From Maritalea mediterranea (GTDB lineage Bacteria; Pseudomonadota; Alphaproteobacteria; Rhizobiales; Devosiaceae), in assembly GCF_021568695.1 (NCBI RefSeq), contig NZ_JAKGTI010000001.1, positions 1,364,001 through 1,428,000 on the forward strand: a stretch of 64,000 nt of DNA. The letters are read 5' to 3'. Shown piece by piece: positions 30,603 to 38,360 of this stretch. Position numbers and translations under genes: made by a program. The notes below the pieces were generated by a model. It was not told where the DNA came from. It ran no database searches and saw only the letters and a list, made by a program, of their open reading frames with translations. Numbering within the stretch: position 1 is the first letter of the stretch; every line of letters begins with the position of its first letter.

Positions 30603-31022
30603 ATGAAAAGACGTGGCGGTTGTTTTTGCGGAGCGGTTCAATATGAACTCAATGGCGCGATATTTGGGGCACGGTCGTGCCACTGCTCGCGTTGTCGAAA
30701 AGCATTTAGTGCCCAAGCCAACTCCTATGCTGTGATCACACCCGGTAGTCTCATATGGGTGAGCGGCAAAGAACATCTCAAGCAATACCCAACAGGCAAT
30801 GAAGGCAGGCTCCTCTGTTCGACGTGTGGTTCAAGCCTATGTGGTGTTGTAAACGGCGAGATTCATGGCATCACGCTCGGTTGCTTAGATGATGACCAGG
30901 ATATTGAAATCAAAGCCCATATCTTTGTGGGGTCTAAGGCATCCTGGGAAGTCATGCCCGAGAATGTACCGCAATATGACCAGTTTCCAGATAACATCGA
31001 TATATTGACCAAGCCAGAATGA
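30603..31022 (+). CDS. GFA-family (glutathione-dependent formaldehyde-activating-like) zinc protein
   Basis: A 139-residue protein of the Gfa/CENP-V fold with zinc-binding cysteines: GGCFCGAV, SCHCSRCRK and LLCSTCGSSLCG. The family was named for a proposed role with S-hydroxymethylglutathione, but most members have no proven reaction. The ATG at 30603 follows GGAGGG by about ten bases. It has its own terminator downstream. Confidence 0.85.
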   Translation: MKRRGGCFCGAVQYELNGAIFGARSCHCSRCRKAFSAQANSYAVITPGSLIWVSGKEHLKQYPTGNEGRLLCSTCGSSLCGVVNGEIHGITLGCLDDDQDIEIKAHIFVGSKASWEVMPENVPQYDQFPDNIDILTKPE

Positions 31023-31069
31023 TGAAACAGCCGCGCACATTAAGCGCGACATCACCGAAAACTGGTTAC

Positions 31070-31096
31070 GGCGCGAGGATACAACTCGCGCCTTTA
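31070..31096 (+). terminator. Terminator after the GFA gene
   Basis: GGCGCGAG, loop GATACAA, CTCGCGCC, then TTTATC. The 8-bp stem lies 47 bases after the GFA stop and before a convergent gene. Confidence 0.7.
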
Positions 31097-31113
31097 TCGC
31101 GCAAAAAGTCGCG

Positions 31114-31668
31114 CTATCTGCGATATTCTACACCATGCATAGCCGCGAGCCGCGCCAGAATCTGATCGAGTTTTATGAACTCTTCAGGCGTGACAAAGGG
31201 CAGGCCGATATAGTGCAGCTGCTTGCCCTTAGCTCTCAAAGAAAGGCCCATGCGAAGCGGGCCAAACGCCAGGCCGCGACTGGGGTGGGTGAGGCGAATC
31301 TCATCTATTTCATGCCAGCTGGTGGCGGCGTTCATATATTCACCCGTGCCGCCAATGCCATCCACATTGGCATGAAACGGGAAGGTAATGTTCTCATTGT
31401 TGAACTGGCGAAACCAGAAGAAACTGAACAGACCGAAAACCACCACAAAGCCGGGCGCGGCAATTAGAAACTGACCAAGGCGTTGAAATTCGGCCAGTCC
31501 GGCCTGCAAAATCACGGCAACAAAGAAGAGCGAGAGATAGATAAACCAGTCCCAGCGGAACTGATATTCGCGCCAGGGGATATTAATCTCACATGCGGCG
31601 TCATCAAAAATAGGCTGTTTGGCATTAACGGTCTTTAACCGGGCGAGCAGCGACAATACAGGGCTCAA
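31114..31668 (-). CDS. Hypothetical protein with two membrane segments
   Basis: I do not recognise this 184-residue protein. It has a soluble N-terminus, two hydrophobic segments (about 42-62 and 65-87) and a C-terminal soluble domain (SWHEIDEIRLTHPSRGLAFG) whose pattern is like bacterial PH-type domains. That comparison is a guess. The start lies only 24 bases from the island boundary. Before integration the gene lay directly downstream of tRNA-Pro on the same strand. Confidence 0.65.
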   Translation of the reverse strand: MSPVLSLLARLKTVNAKQPIFDDAACEINIPWREYQFRWDWFIYLSLFFVAVILQAGLAEFQRLGQFLIAAPGFVVVFGLFSFFWFRQFNNENITFPFHANVDGIGGTGEYMNAATSWHEIDEIRLTHPSRGLAFGPLRMGLSLRAKGKQLHYIGLPFVTPEEFIKLDQILARLAAMHGVEYRR

Positions 31669-31691
31669 AAGTTCAACAAACGGCTTTAAAA

Positions 31692-31737
31692 ATGGTCGGA
31701 GCGGCAGGATTTGAACCTACGACCCTCTGTCCCCCAG
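31692..31737 (-). repeat. attL: displaced 3' half of tRNA-Pro
   Basis: Identical over 46 bp to the 3' half of the intact tRNA gene at 47169-47214. Identity stops exactly in the anticodon loop, the usual crossover zone for integrases of this class. This fragment lacks the 5' half, so it cannot make a tRNA. Confidence 0.95.
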
Positions 31738-31753
31738 GTCTATCCCGAGAGAG

Positions 31754-31779
31754 GCTAAGTACAATTAAATAAAGGGAAA
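31754..31779 (+). repeat. Left copy of an inner 26-bp direct repeat
   Basis: Matches 43761-43786 at 24 of 26 positions by my count (core GCTAAGTACA, then TAAATAAAGGGAAA). The two copies flank the restriction-modification module within the island. See the findings for the interpretation. Confidence 0.6.
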
Positions 31780-31808
31780 ATCATGTTTTTCGAGGTTTGA
31801 TATGCGCG

Positions 31809-31819
31809 CCGTGGTAGCA
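31809..31819 (+). promoter_or_regulatory. Candidate integrase arm-type site, left end
   Basis: CCGTGGTAGCA here is identical to 47056-47066 at the right end and contains the TGGTAGC heptamer repeated near the integrase start. It lies 75 bp inside the left core repeat. Confidence 0.45.
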
Positions 31820-31847
31820 AACCAGCAGCGCGCATAATTTTTTTCGA

Positions 31848-32026
31848 TTACATATCTCGGCGGAGGTAGTTCAAATAATCCAGCCCGGCCTCGACGTCGA
31901 ATGTCGCATGGACCACAGCGTTTTCGCTATCTGTCTGGCGTCCGTCATCTCGCATAATTGACGTTGAGTTTTGCGCTAACTTTTTGAAAAGATGGGCCGC
32001 ATTAGCGGTTCAAAAGCCCGCTTCAC
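31848..32026 (-). pseudogene. Small gene remnant with a probable frameshift
   Basis: Read on the minus strand, a GTG at 32026 opens KRAFEPLMRPIFSK and stops. In the -1 frame from the same place, coding-like sequence continues (KKLAQNSTSIMRDDGRQTD, then HATFDVEAGLDYLNYLRRDM) to a stop at 31848. The shift falls at a TTTTCAAAAAG run. I do not recognise the family. A single indel in a gene of about 57 codons would explain it; a sequencing error in the homopolymer is the alternative. Confidence 0.35.
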
Positions 32027-32188
32027 TCGAGTGCCGTAAAGGCTCCTCTAAAGCCAGTCTGAGTACTTTTTAGCTTGAGAATTGGCCAATCAACAAAAAC
32101 GTCTTCCTGCGGGCTCTAATCGAAAGTACTCCACCGCAATACTAGGAGCGCTCCTTGAGCGCCCGCTCATTTCCAAGATTTTTAGTTA

Positions 32189-32458
32189 TCAGGGTTTCTG
32201 AACTACTTCGTAGTCCCAACTGTAGTGGCTATAGAGGTATTCACCGCCACCTTCGCGATCTGTTAATTTTGCTTTGATTTTGAAACGTGTGCCGACCGGA
32301 TAGTTCTTGGAAAGTGACTTAGAGCATTCGACATGCAGCGACTGCGGGTAACGTCCGCCTTCTACAGGTCGAATATGAACTTTGCCATGAAGGCCTGTCG
32401 TATCTGCAGGGCAATAGCTTTCAACTTCAATGATTTCATACGTGTTTTTCTGTGCCAT
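32189..32458 (-). CDS. Small conserved-looking hypothetical protein
   Basis: An 89-residue soluble protein starting MAQKNTYEIIEVESYCPADT. It has a basic, strand-rich middle (HGKVHIRPVEGGRYPQSLHV) and ends with aromatic residues (YLYSHYSWDYEVVQ). GGAGG lies seven bases before the ATG, so I believe it is expressed. I know no function. It is the only intact-looking small gene in the left part of the island. Confidence 0.65.
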   Translation of the reverse strand: MAQKNTYEIIEVESYCPADTTGLHGKVHIRPVEGGRYPQSLHVECSKSLSKNYPVGTRFKIKAKLTDREGGGEYLYSHYSWDYEVVQKP

Positions 32459-32570
32459 TTACATCCTCCAACAACAATTGAATTCGATTAATGCACCCTC
32501 GTTTGCAGGTCAAACAGTACTGTTGCGGTGCTTCTTGCGCGGTGCGGCATCATCGCCAAAGAGTATACGA

Positions 32571-32591
32571 CCAATTATTTGTCACCTCCTT
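32571..32591 (-). promoter_or_regulatory. Orphan full-length Shine-Dalgarno sequence
   Basis: On the minus strand, AAGGAGGTGA (32591-32582) matches the full anti-Shine-Dalgarno sequence of 16S rRNA. The nearest possible starts are a TTG at 32574 (28 codons) or an ATT at 32575 (21 codons, GRILFGDDAAPRKKHRNSTV). Neither is a normal gene, so this may be a leader peptide or the remains of a gene start. Confidence 0.35.
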
Positions 32592-32761
32592 CAGCATCAA
32601 TCGTCACTCGTCCTGTATAGGTCCAGGCGCAGGGAAAACGACGGCGGATAGTTAGCTTTCTTCTCGAAATTATCACGCCATTTGTTTTAGCACCTCGGAC
32701 GCGCGGGGTATATTGATGCGAGATGATGCGGCCATTCGTCAAGAGCTTGGAAAATCTGGTT

Positions 32762-32973
32762 CTAGCATTCTCCTATCAGGTCTACCAAAGTTACGGCCGC
32801 TTTCCCTTCGCTTTCGCTGGCACAATCTTTGCGGCGGGCAAATTCATCGCACTTGTCGTAGCCCTTGGCCGAAGCCGCCAAGTGCATTTGCCACGTTCTG
32901 CCAAACCTTCATCGTGAATCGTGGCGCTATGCCAGTGCCCCGCCGCGATCACTTCTGTCTCTTCGCCCACCAT
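32762..32973 (-). pseudogene. Small gene remnant with a probable frameshift
   Basis: An ATG at 32973 with AAGGA ideally spaced upstream opens MVGEETEVIAAGHWHSATIH and DEGLAERG. After about 25 codons this frame turns arginine/proline-rich and non-protein-like. The -1 frame then reads coding-like sequence (HLAASAKGYDKCDEFARRKD, CASESEGKAAVTLVDLIGEC) to a stop at 32762. Together they suggest one protein of about 70 residues broken by a frameshift. The family is not recognised. Confidence 0.4.
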
Positions 32974-32988
32974 GGTTTCCTTAGTTAG

Positions 32989-34088
32989 AGCGGGAAGATC
33001 GTTCCATTAATCTTGGCGCTTGAAGCCCGGTCCTAAGAAATCTTTTAAGGGCGATGAGATAGCGTTTTTGTATATCCGTAAGCGGACGCGATTTCTTCAA
33101 TAAGCTCAAGATCATGGGGTTTCTGGGTCTCAGGCATCGTTGGTCCGGGGCTCCATCATTTTTTATACCGAAGCGTTTCCAGACCCCTTGCGAATTTCTC
33201 CGTAGGGGAGGTGGCTTTACGACTTTGATTTCGGCTCGGGGGGTGGGGGTGGGGTACCCCCCGGGTCATTGAAAAGCTGATCTGGTGAAAATTCGTTATC
33301 GAACTGGCCAGGCGCGGCCGAAAAACCTAGCGATTGGTCGCGGCTATCTGTTTCATTGACAGAGGTTCAGGCGATATTTTGTCCTTTTGAATCTGATACT
33401 TATGCGATCACTTATTTGAGAGAGATTCTATTTGGTAGCGCGTCTGCTTCTAATCCATGGTCGTGACATACTTTTTTAGGTGAATTTGGGATCTTGTTTC
33501 TAAACAACGCATGACAGAGTGTGCACCAGCAAGAAAAATACCAACCCGCTCGGTTGCGACGGTCTAAATTCAACAGGCATGTAACGATGAGAATAGATAA
33601 ACGTTCAAAATTGCATACTTGGAAAAAGAAATGAGATAAGCGCCGTGCCAAAAGCCCCTAAACCTGATTACGGCGCCGCGTAGTGGCGCATCTATGCAAA
33701 TCAGCAAGTGACGCCCCTGCGTCTGCTGGAAAAGCTCGGCGGACCGATAAATCGTTTTGTAGAGAACGCTAATGTGGTGGTGTGGGGGAGTAAAAATTGA
33801 TCTTTGAGACTGGATTAAAAACGCTTCATTTTTTCTTATGGTCATATGATCAAGCCAGTTAAACGTCGGTTTGAAGAACTATGTAATGCAAAGAGTTAAG
33901 CAGTCCAGAAGCCTCGCTACTTATAGAGGTCTTGGGAATATTAGAAAACAATCCCGCTATGTCTCCAAATGAAATTCAGGCCGTTCAGCAAGAAACAAGA
34001 AAATGGCGAACAGCATGGAAAATGAACGTTAATGGCGGCTTAGATTATTAAGATTCAATTGTCAGACGCCTTAACCTGACGCAGTGAG
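32989..34088. other. Gene-poor stretch of the island
   Basis: No convincing gene in about 1.1 kb. Open frames here (for example 33570-33845 minus) lack ribosome binding sites and protein-like composition. The notable feature is the G-rich block at 33238-33265: G6, G5, G4 and G3 runs around GGTACC. I read the stretch as decayed or foreign non-coding DNA. Confidence 0.5.
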
Positions 34089-34463
34089 TTATGGCAAGTT
34101 GGTTATGCTTAAATAATACCCAATCGGATACGCAATAGATGCTATTATAAAATGAATACCAATTAACGGCCCACGTACTCTGAGCGCCAAAACAATGGCA
34201 AAACCAAATAATTGTGCAAGTAACCAAAAAACGATCCCTGCGACCCAACCAGAGTACAAAGCCACATAAATGGCCGGCCATATAGCGCATGGTATTGCGC
34301 CGACAGCGAGAATACTGCCAATGGATGACCGAATTATCAGAGGTGTGTAGCTACCTGAAATGTCCGCCTGATCTATTCGCAGTGATTCAATCATAACATT
34401 TGCTGCATAGACCATGAGGACTACTGAAACAATATTTCCATGATTAAAAAAACTATCGAACAT
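34089..34463 (-). CDS. Hypothetical membrane protein
   Basis: A 124-residue protein with about four hydrophobic segments (roughly 10-25, 47-70, 72-95 and 100-120). GGAG lies upstream of the ATG at the usual distance, which supports expression. No family recognised and no soluble domain. It shares strand with the lipoprotein gene behind it but is separated from it by 124 bp. Confidence 0.55.
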   Translation of the reverse strand: MFDSFFNHGNIVSVVLMVYAANVMIESLRIDQADISGSYTPLIIRSSIGSILAVGAIPCAIWPAIYVALYSGWVAGIVFWLLAQLFGFAIVLALRVRGPLIGIHFIIASIAYPIGYYLSITNLP

Positions 34464-34587
34464 ACATTCTCCACGATATAGAATTCGGAATTACATCAAA
34501 ATGGCCGTAAAATTGGGTCAAAAAGCAGTGTGAACCTTGAAGCGCTTCTTACGCTCACTTAAAATCCCAGTAGCAGACACGCTTTGC

Positions 34588-35037
34588 TTAGCGGTTTTCT
34601 TTAGTGTCCAACTGAGCAAGGATCAGGCGCGCATCAAGGGCATTTTGTGATCCTTGTTCGCCTTTATTATACATGACAACAATCACAGAATTTGTTTTTT
34701 CGGCGATCAGGATGGGCTGGCCGCCAGAATAGGTTGTGGTTGCGTAGCCCGTGTTGCCATAAACATTAACGTTCGTGTTGGCGTATACAGGTGTTGTTCC
34801 ACCATATCGAGAGCCCTGGGCAGATTGCGGACGGGTAAGGATGAATTTGTCGTAGCCTTGCTCAATAGTAAGGTGGGCGACTTTGCGCATAAGATCATCT
34901 TCGACCTTGGAAACAGCGATTGCGCCAATGCCGCTGGTTGAAACCTGCCAAACATTTTTTTGAAGCGGAATCGCGGAAGAAGTGGTTTCGCAGCCAAAAA
35001 GAATGGCAGCGCTGATTAAAGCAAAAATTAAACGCAT
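34588..35037 (-). CDS. Small lipoprotein (CC0125/CC1285-like)
   Basis: A 149-residue lipoprotein with signal peptide and lipobox LFGC (C16). The pattern HLTIEQGYDKFILTRPQSAQ followed by a low-complexity Asn/Thr/Tyr/Gly region resembles the CC0125/CC1285 family of alphaproteobacterial lipoproteins, whose function is unknown. It may be ordinary chromosomal-type cargo in the island. It is divergent from hsdM. Confidence 0.65.
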   Translation of the reverse strand: MRLIFALISAAILFGCETTSSAIPLQKNVWQVSTSGIGAIAVSKVEDDLMRKVAHLTIEQGYDKFILTRPQSAQGSRYGGTTPVYANTNVNVYGNTGYATTTYSGGQPILIAEKTNSVIVVMYNKGEQGSQNALDARLILAQLDTKENR

Positions 35038-35416
35038 TAATAATCCTCTTAAATTTTTATCTCAAACTAAGCACATTCAATTTCAAGTCTCAAGTAGTTC
35101 TAAACTTAGCTGTTGATCCCAGAATAAGTAAATGATGCCATCACGATTGATGCCTTGATGACAGTTACAAGTGAGTGACAATTTGAGGTTGAACGGAAGT
35201 CCGGCAATCCGACTAAAAAGTACCGGTGGTCTTGACCTCAGCCTGATTCAATGTGTTTAAATTTGTACAGATTATGTAGGGTGTTAAATGGAGGAGCAAA
35301 AACAGAAGCACCTAAATCAAATTGGTTCAATTACTTAAACAGATTTCAAACGGCTATTCTGCCTCTGCCAATCCGGCAAACCTCCAAACATAAATAGCAA
35401 GAAATTCGAGGACGCT
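35038..35416. promoter_or_regulatory. Divergent region before hsdM
   Basis: This 379-bp AT-rich gap separates the lipoprotein gene from the restriction-modification operon and must contain the hsdM promoter. A possible -35 TTGACC (35232-35237) with TTTAAA 18 bases later is the best match seen, but it is weak. Confidence 0.35.
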
Positions 35417-36865
35417 TTGTACGAGAACGCCTTTAACAAGATTGAGAAAGACCTCCGCGCAGAAGAAGGGGTTGCTAACGAGTTAGACTATGTGGAGCAG
35501 ACGTCTTGGGTGCTGTTCCTGAAATATATGCATGATCTTGAAGTTGAACGTGCTGATCGTGCTGAGCTGAATGGTGAAGATTACAGGCCAATCATTGACG
35601 GCGATTTCCGTTGGGACAAATGGGCCGCGCCGAAAAAAGACGGCGAGTTTGACCATAACACCGCCCGCATTGGTGATGATCTGATCAAATTTGTTGATGA
35701 TAAGCTGTTTCCTTACCTGGCATCCTTCCGCCAATCTGCGACTAGCCCACAAACGATCCAATACAAGATCGGCGAAGTCTTTACGGAACTACGCAACAAG
35801 TTCCGATCTGGCTACATATTGCGGGACGTGCTGGAAGCCGTAGATGGACTGTCCTTCAATACCCAGGCCGAACGGCACGAGCTATCTCAACTCTATGAAA
35901 CCCGCATTCGGCGGATGGGAAATGCGGGCCGCAATGGGGGCGAATATTACACGCCACGCCCGCTGATCCGGGCCATGATCAAGGTCACAGATCCCAAGAT
36001 CGGCGAAACGATCTATGATGGTGCCGTGGGCTCGGCAGGCTTCCTCTGTGAATCTTACGACTATATGCGCACCGACAAACTATCTGCCGATGAATTCGAG
36101 ACCTTGCAAACCAAGACTTTCTACGGGCAGGAAAAGAAAGGTCTCGCCTACGTCATCGGGATCATGAATATGGTCCTGCACGGTATCGAAGCCCCAAACC
36201 TAGTCCACTCCAACACGCTCAATGAGAACGTGATGGATATTCAGGAGAAAGACCGCCACGACATCATCCTCGCCAACCCCCCCTTTGGCGGCGGCGAGCG
36301 GCGCGAGGTGCAGCAGAACTTCCCGATCCGCACGGGCGAGACGGCCTATCTGTTCCTGCAACACTTCATCCGCAAGCTGAAGGCAGGCGGGCGTGCCGCC
36401 GTGGTGATCAAGAACACATTCCTCAGTAACGCCGACAACGCTTCCATTGCACTGCGCAAGGAATTGCTGGAGGCGGCGGAGCTGCACACTATCCTAGATT
36501 GCCCGCAAGGCACATTCCAAGGCGCGGGGGTCAAGACTGTGGTGCTGTTCTTTGAGAAAGGCGCGCCGACGCGGGACATCTGGTATTACCAGCTCGATCC
36601 GGGCCGAAGCCTAGGCAAGACCAACCCGCTGAACGACGACGATCTGGCGGACTTTGTGGAGCTGCAACGCTCCCGCGCTACGGGGGCAAAAAGCTGGATC
36701 GTCAACCGCGCCGATCTGGATGAGGACACCGATGACCTGTCGGTCAAGAACCCCAACGCCCCCGAGGCTGAGGCACTACGCAGCCCCGAAGAAATCATCG
36801 CTGATATGTTGGCGCGGGATGCCGAGACCGCACAAATTCTCGAAGACATTCGGGGGATGCTGTGA
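35417..36865 (+). CDS. hsdM: Type I restriction-modification methyltransferase HsdM
   Basis: HsdM is the N6-adenine methylase subunit; with HsdS it protects target sites, and with HsdR it restricts unmodified DNA. The 482-residue protein has the N-terminal helical domain (EQTSWVLFLKYMHDLE), SAM-binding motif DGAVGSAGFL (201-210), the catalytic motif NPPF (287-290) and GEYYTPRPLIRAMI before motif I. It starts at TTG with GAGGA just upstream. The stop overlaps the GTG of hsdS by four bases. Confidence 0.95.
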   Translation: MYENAFNKIEKDLRAEEGVANELDYVEQTSWVLFLKYMHDLEVERADRAELNGEDYRPIIDGDFRWDKWAAPKKDGEFDHNTARIGDDLIKFVDDKLFPYLASFRQSATSPQTIQYKIGEVFTELRNKFRSGYILRDVLEAVDGLSFNTQAERHELSQLYETRIRRMGNAGRNGGEYYTPRPLIRAMIKVTDPKIGETIYDGAVGSAGFLCESYDYMRTDKLSADEFETLQTKTFYGQEKKGLAYVIGIMNMVLHGIEAPNLVHSNTLNENVMDIQEKDRHDIILANPPFGGGERREVQQNFPIRTGETAYLFLQHFIRKLKAGGRAAVVIKNTFLSNADNASIALRKELLEAAELHTILDCPQGTFQGAGVKTVVLFFEKGAPTRDIWYYQLDPGRSLGKTNPLNDDDLADFVELQRSRATGAKSWIVNRADLDEDTDDLSVKNPNAPEAEALRSPEEIIADMLARDAETAQILEDIRGML

Positions 36866-38019
36866 AGGACACCGCAGATTTCGGCTGGCCAACGAAGCCA
36901 CTTGGTGACTTAGTCGATGTGCTCGACCGATTGAGAAAACCGATCACTAAGAAGAATAGGAAGGCGGGCCCTTACCCATATTATGGAGCCACAGGCGTTC
37001 TTGATCACGTCGATGGATTCCTCTTCGATGAGCCATTGGTTCTGATTGGAGAAGATGGCGCGAAGTGGGAAGCTGGTGCCAACTCGGCTTTCGCTATTGC
37101 GGGCAAGACGTGGGTCAACAACCATGCGCATGTGATCCGTCCGCATCGAGATCGGGTCCTCGATGACTGGTTGATCTACTATCTCAATGGCGCGGACCTC
37201 ATGCCGTTCATATCGGGTATGACAGTCCCAAAGCTCAACCAAGGCCGATTGCGTGAAATCCCAATCCCCCTCCCGCCGCTGGAAGAACAACAGCGGATTG
37301 TTGCGGTTCTGGACGAGGCCTTCGAGGGTCTGGCCCGCGCCCGCGCCCACGCCGAAGCAAACCTCCAAAGCGCGCGGGAGTTGTTTGAGAACTCACTAAT
37401 CGCTATTTTTGCTAAAGTCGTAAACCATGCCGAACACCTGACCTTAGCAGAAGCATCTGTCAGCTTTGGTCGCGGGCGTTCCAGGCATCGACCCCGTAAT
37501 GCGCCTTTCCTTTATGGCGGTCCTTATCCTTTCGTTCAGACAGGCGACATCAGAAACAGCGATGGAATATTGTCAACCTTCTCACAAAGCTACAGTGAGG
37601 AAGGATTGGCACAAAGCAAGCTTTGGCCAGCAGGAACTATCTGCATCACTATCGCAGCTAATATTGCCGAGACGGCTATTTTGGGTTTTGATGCTTGTTT
37701 CCCGGATAGCATCATCGGAATGGTAGCAGACCCGAAAACCACTTTCCCGGAATACGTGGAGTTCATGCTCCGTTTCTTTGCTGCCGATCTCAAGAAGCAA
37801 GGAAAAGGCAGTGCTCAAGACAATATCAATCTAGGCACATTTGAGCGCGCGCAGTTTCCGTTTCCATCGCTGCAAGAGCAAAAGGAAATCGTTGACAGAT
37901 TGTCACGTCTGACAAATGAGACAACTCTGCTGTCAGATGGTTATTCTCAAAATCTTCAAGACCTACACGACCTTCGACAATCCCTTTTGCAGAAAGCCTT
38001 CGCGGGCGAATTGACATGA
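36862..38019 (+). CDS. hsdS: Type I restriction-modification specificity subunit HsdS
   Basis: HsdS chooses the DNA target. The 385-residue protein has two target recognition domains. The first is at about 8-165, ending VPKLNQGRLREIPIPLPPLE with a central helix EEQQRIVAVLDEAFEGL. The second is at about 190-385 with the matching FPSLQEQKEIVDRLSRL and the end QSLLQKAFAGELT. This implies a bipartite recognition site that cannot be read from sequence. It overlaps hsdM and the next gene by four bases each. Confidence 0.94.
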   Translation: MKDTADFGWPTKPLGDLVDVLDRLRKPITKKNRKAGPYPYYGATGVLDHVDGFLFDEPLVLIGEDGAKWEAGANSAFAIAGKTWVNNHAHVIRPHRDRVLDDWLIYYLNGADLMPFISGMTVPKLNQGRLREIPIPLPPLEEQQRIVAVLDEAFEGLARARAHAEANLQSARELFENSLIAIFAKVVNHAEHLTLAEASVSFGRGRSRHRPRNAPFLYGGPYPFVQTGDIRNSDGILSTFSQSYSEEGLAQSKLWPAGTICITIAANIAETAILGFDACFPDSIIGMVADPKTTFPEYVEFMLRFFAADLKKQGKGSAQDNINLGTFERAQFPFPSLQEQKEIVDRLSRLTNETTLLSDGYSQNLQDLHDLRQSLLQKAFAGELT

Positions 38020-38360
38020 AGTCATCAAGCCCCAAAAAAATAAAAAAGGAGCAGCAAAAGAGACGTGACAGAGCGCACAATCTCGCAATTCAAATTGTGA
38101 ATGCAGAACGCGAAAAGGAGTTTTTGAAGCGCAGGAAGAATGCTTCAAAAGATGATCTTAAGCAAATCAAGTGCTTGCAAAAGAAGATGTGGGATGCCGA
38201 AAAGGAACTCAGATCGTTAAATCAAGACGTTGGGCAAATAGTTGCTGACGCACGCTGTTATCTTAAAGAGGTCGACGAAATTGATGCGCAATCAAAGTCT
38301 CTAAGACGTGGCGGAGTAGGGGTATATCGCTTGGGCCAAAAGCTTAGGAGTTGGAAATGA
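38016..38360 (+). CDS. Basic coiled-coil protein in the restriction-modification operon
   Basis: A 114-residue, lysine/arginine-rich helical protein (KKIKKEQQKRRDRAHNLAI, KCLQKKMWDAEKELRSLNQD) with heptad-like spacing and no catalytic motif I can see. Its start overlaps hsdS and its stop overlaps the next gene, both as ATGA, so it is made with the R-M proteins. It could bind nucleic acid or bridge partners; that is inference. Family not recognised. Confidence 0.7.
   Translation: MKSSSPKKIKKEQQKRRDRAHNLAIQIVNAEREKEFLKRRKNASKDDLKQIKCLQKKMWDAEKELRSLNQDVGQIVADARCYLKEVDEIDAQSKSLRRGGVGVYRLGQKLRSWK

Noticed and set aside
33570-33845. 91-codon minus-strand frame in the gene-poor part of the island
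   Set aside because: No ribosome binding site, odd composition and no similarity to any family I know.
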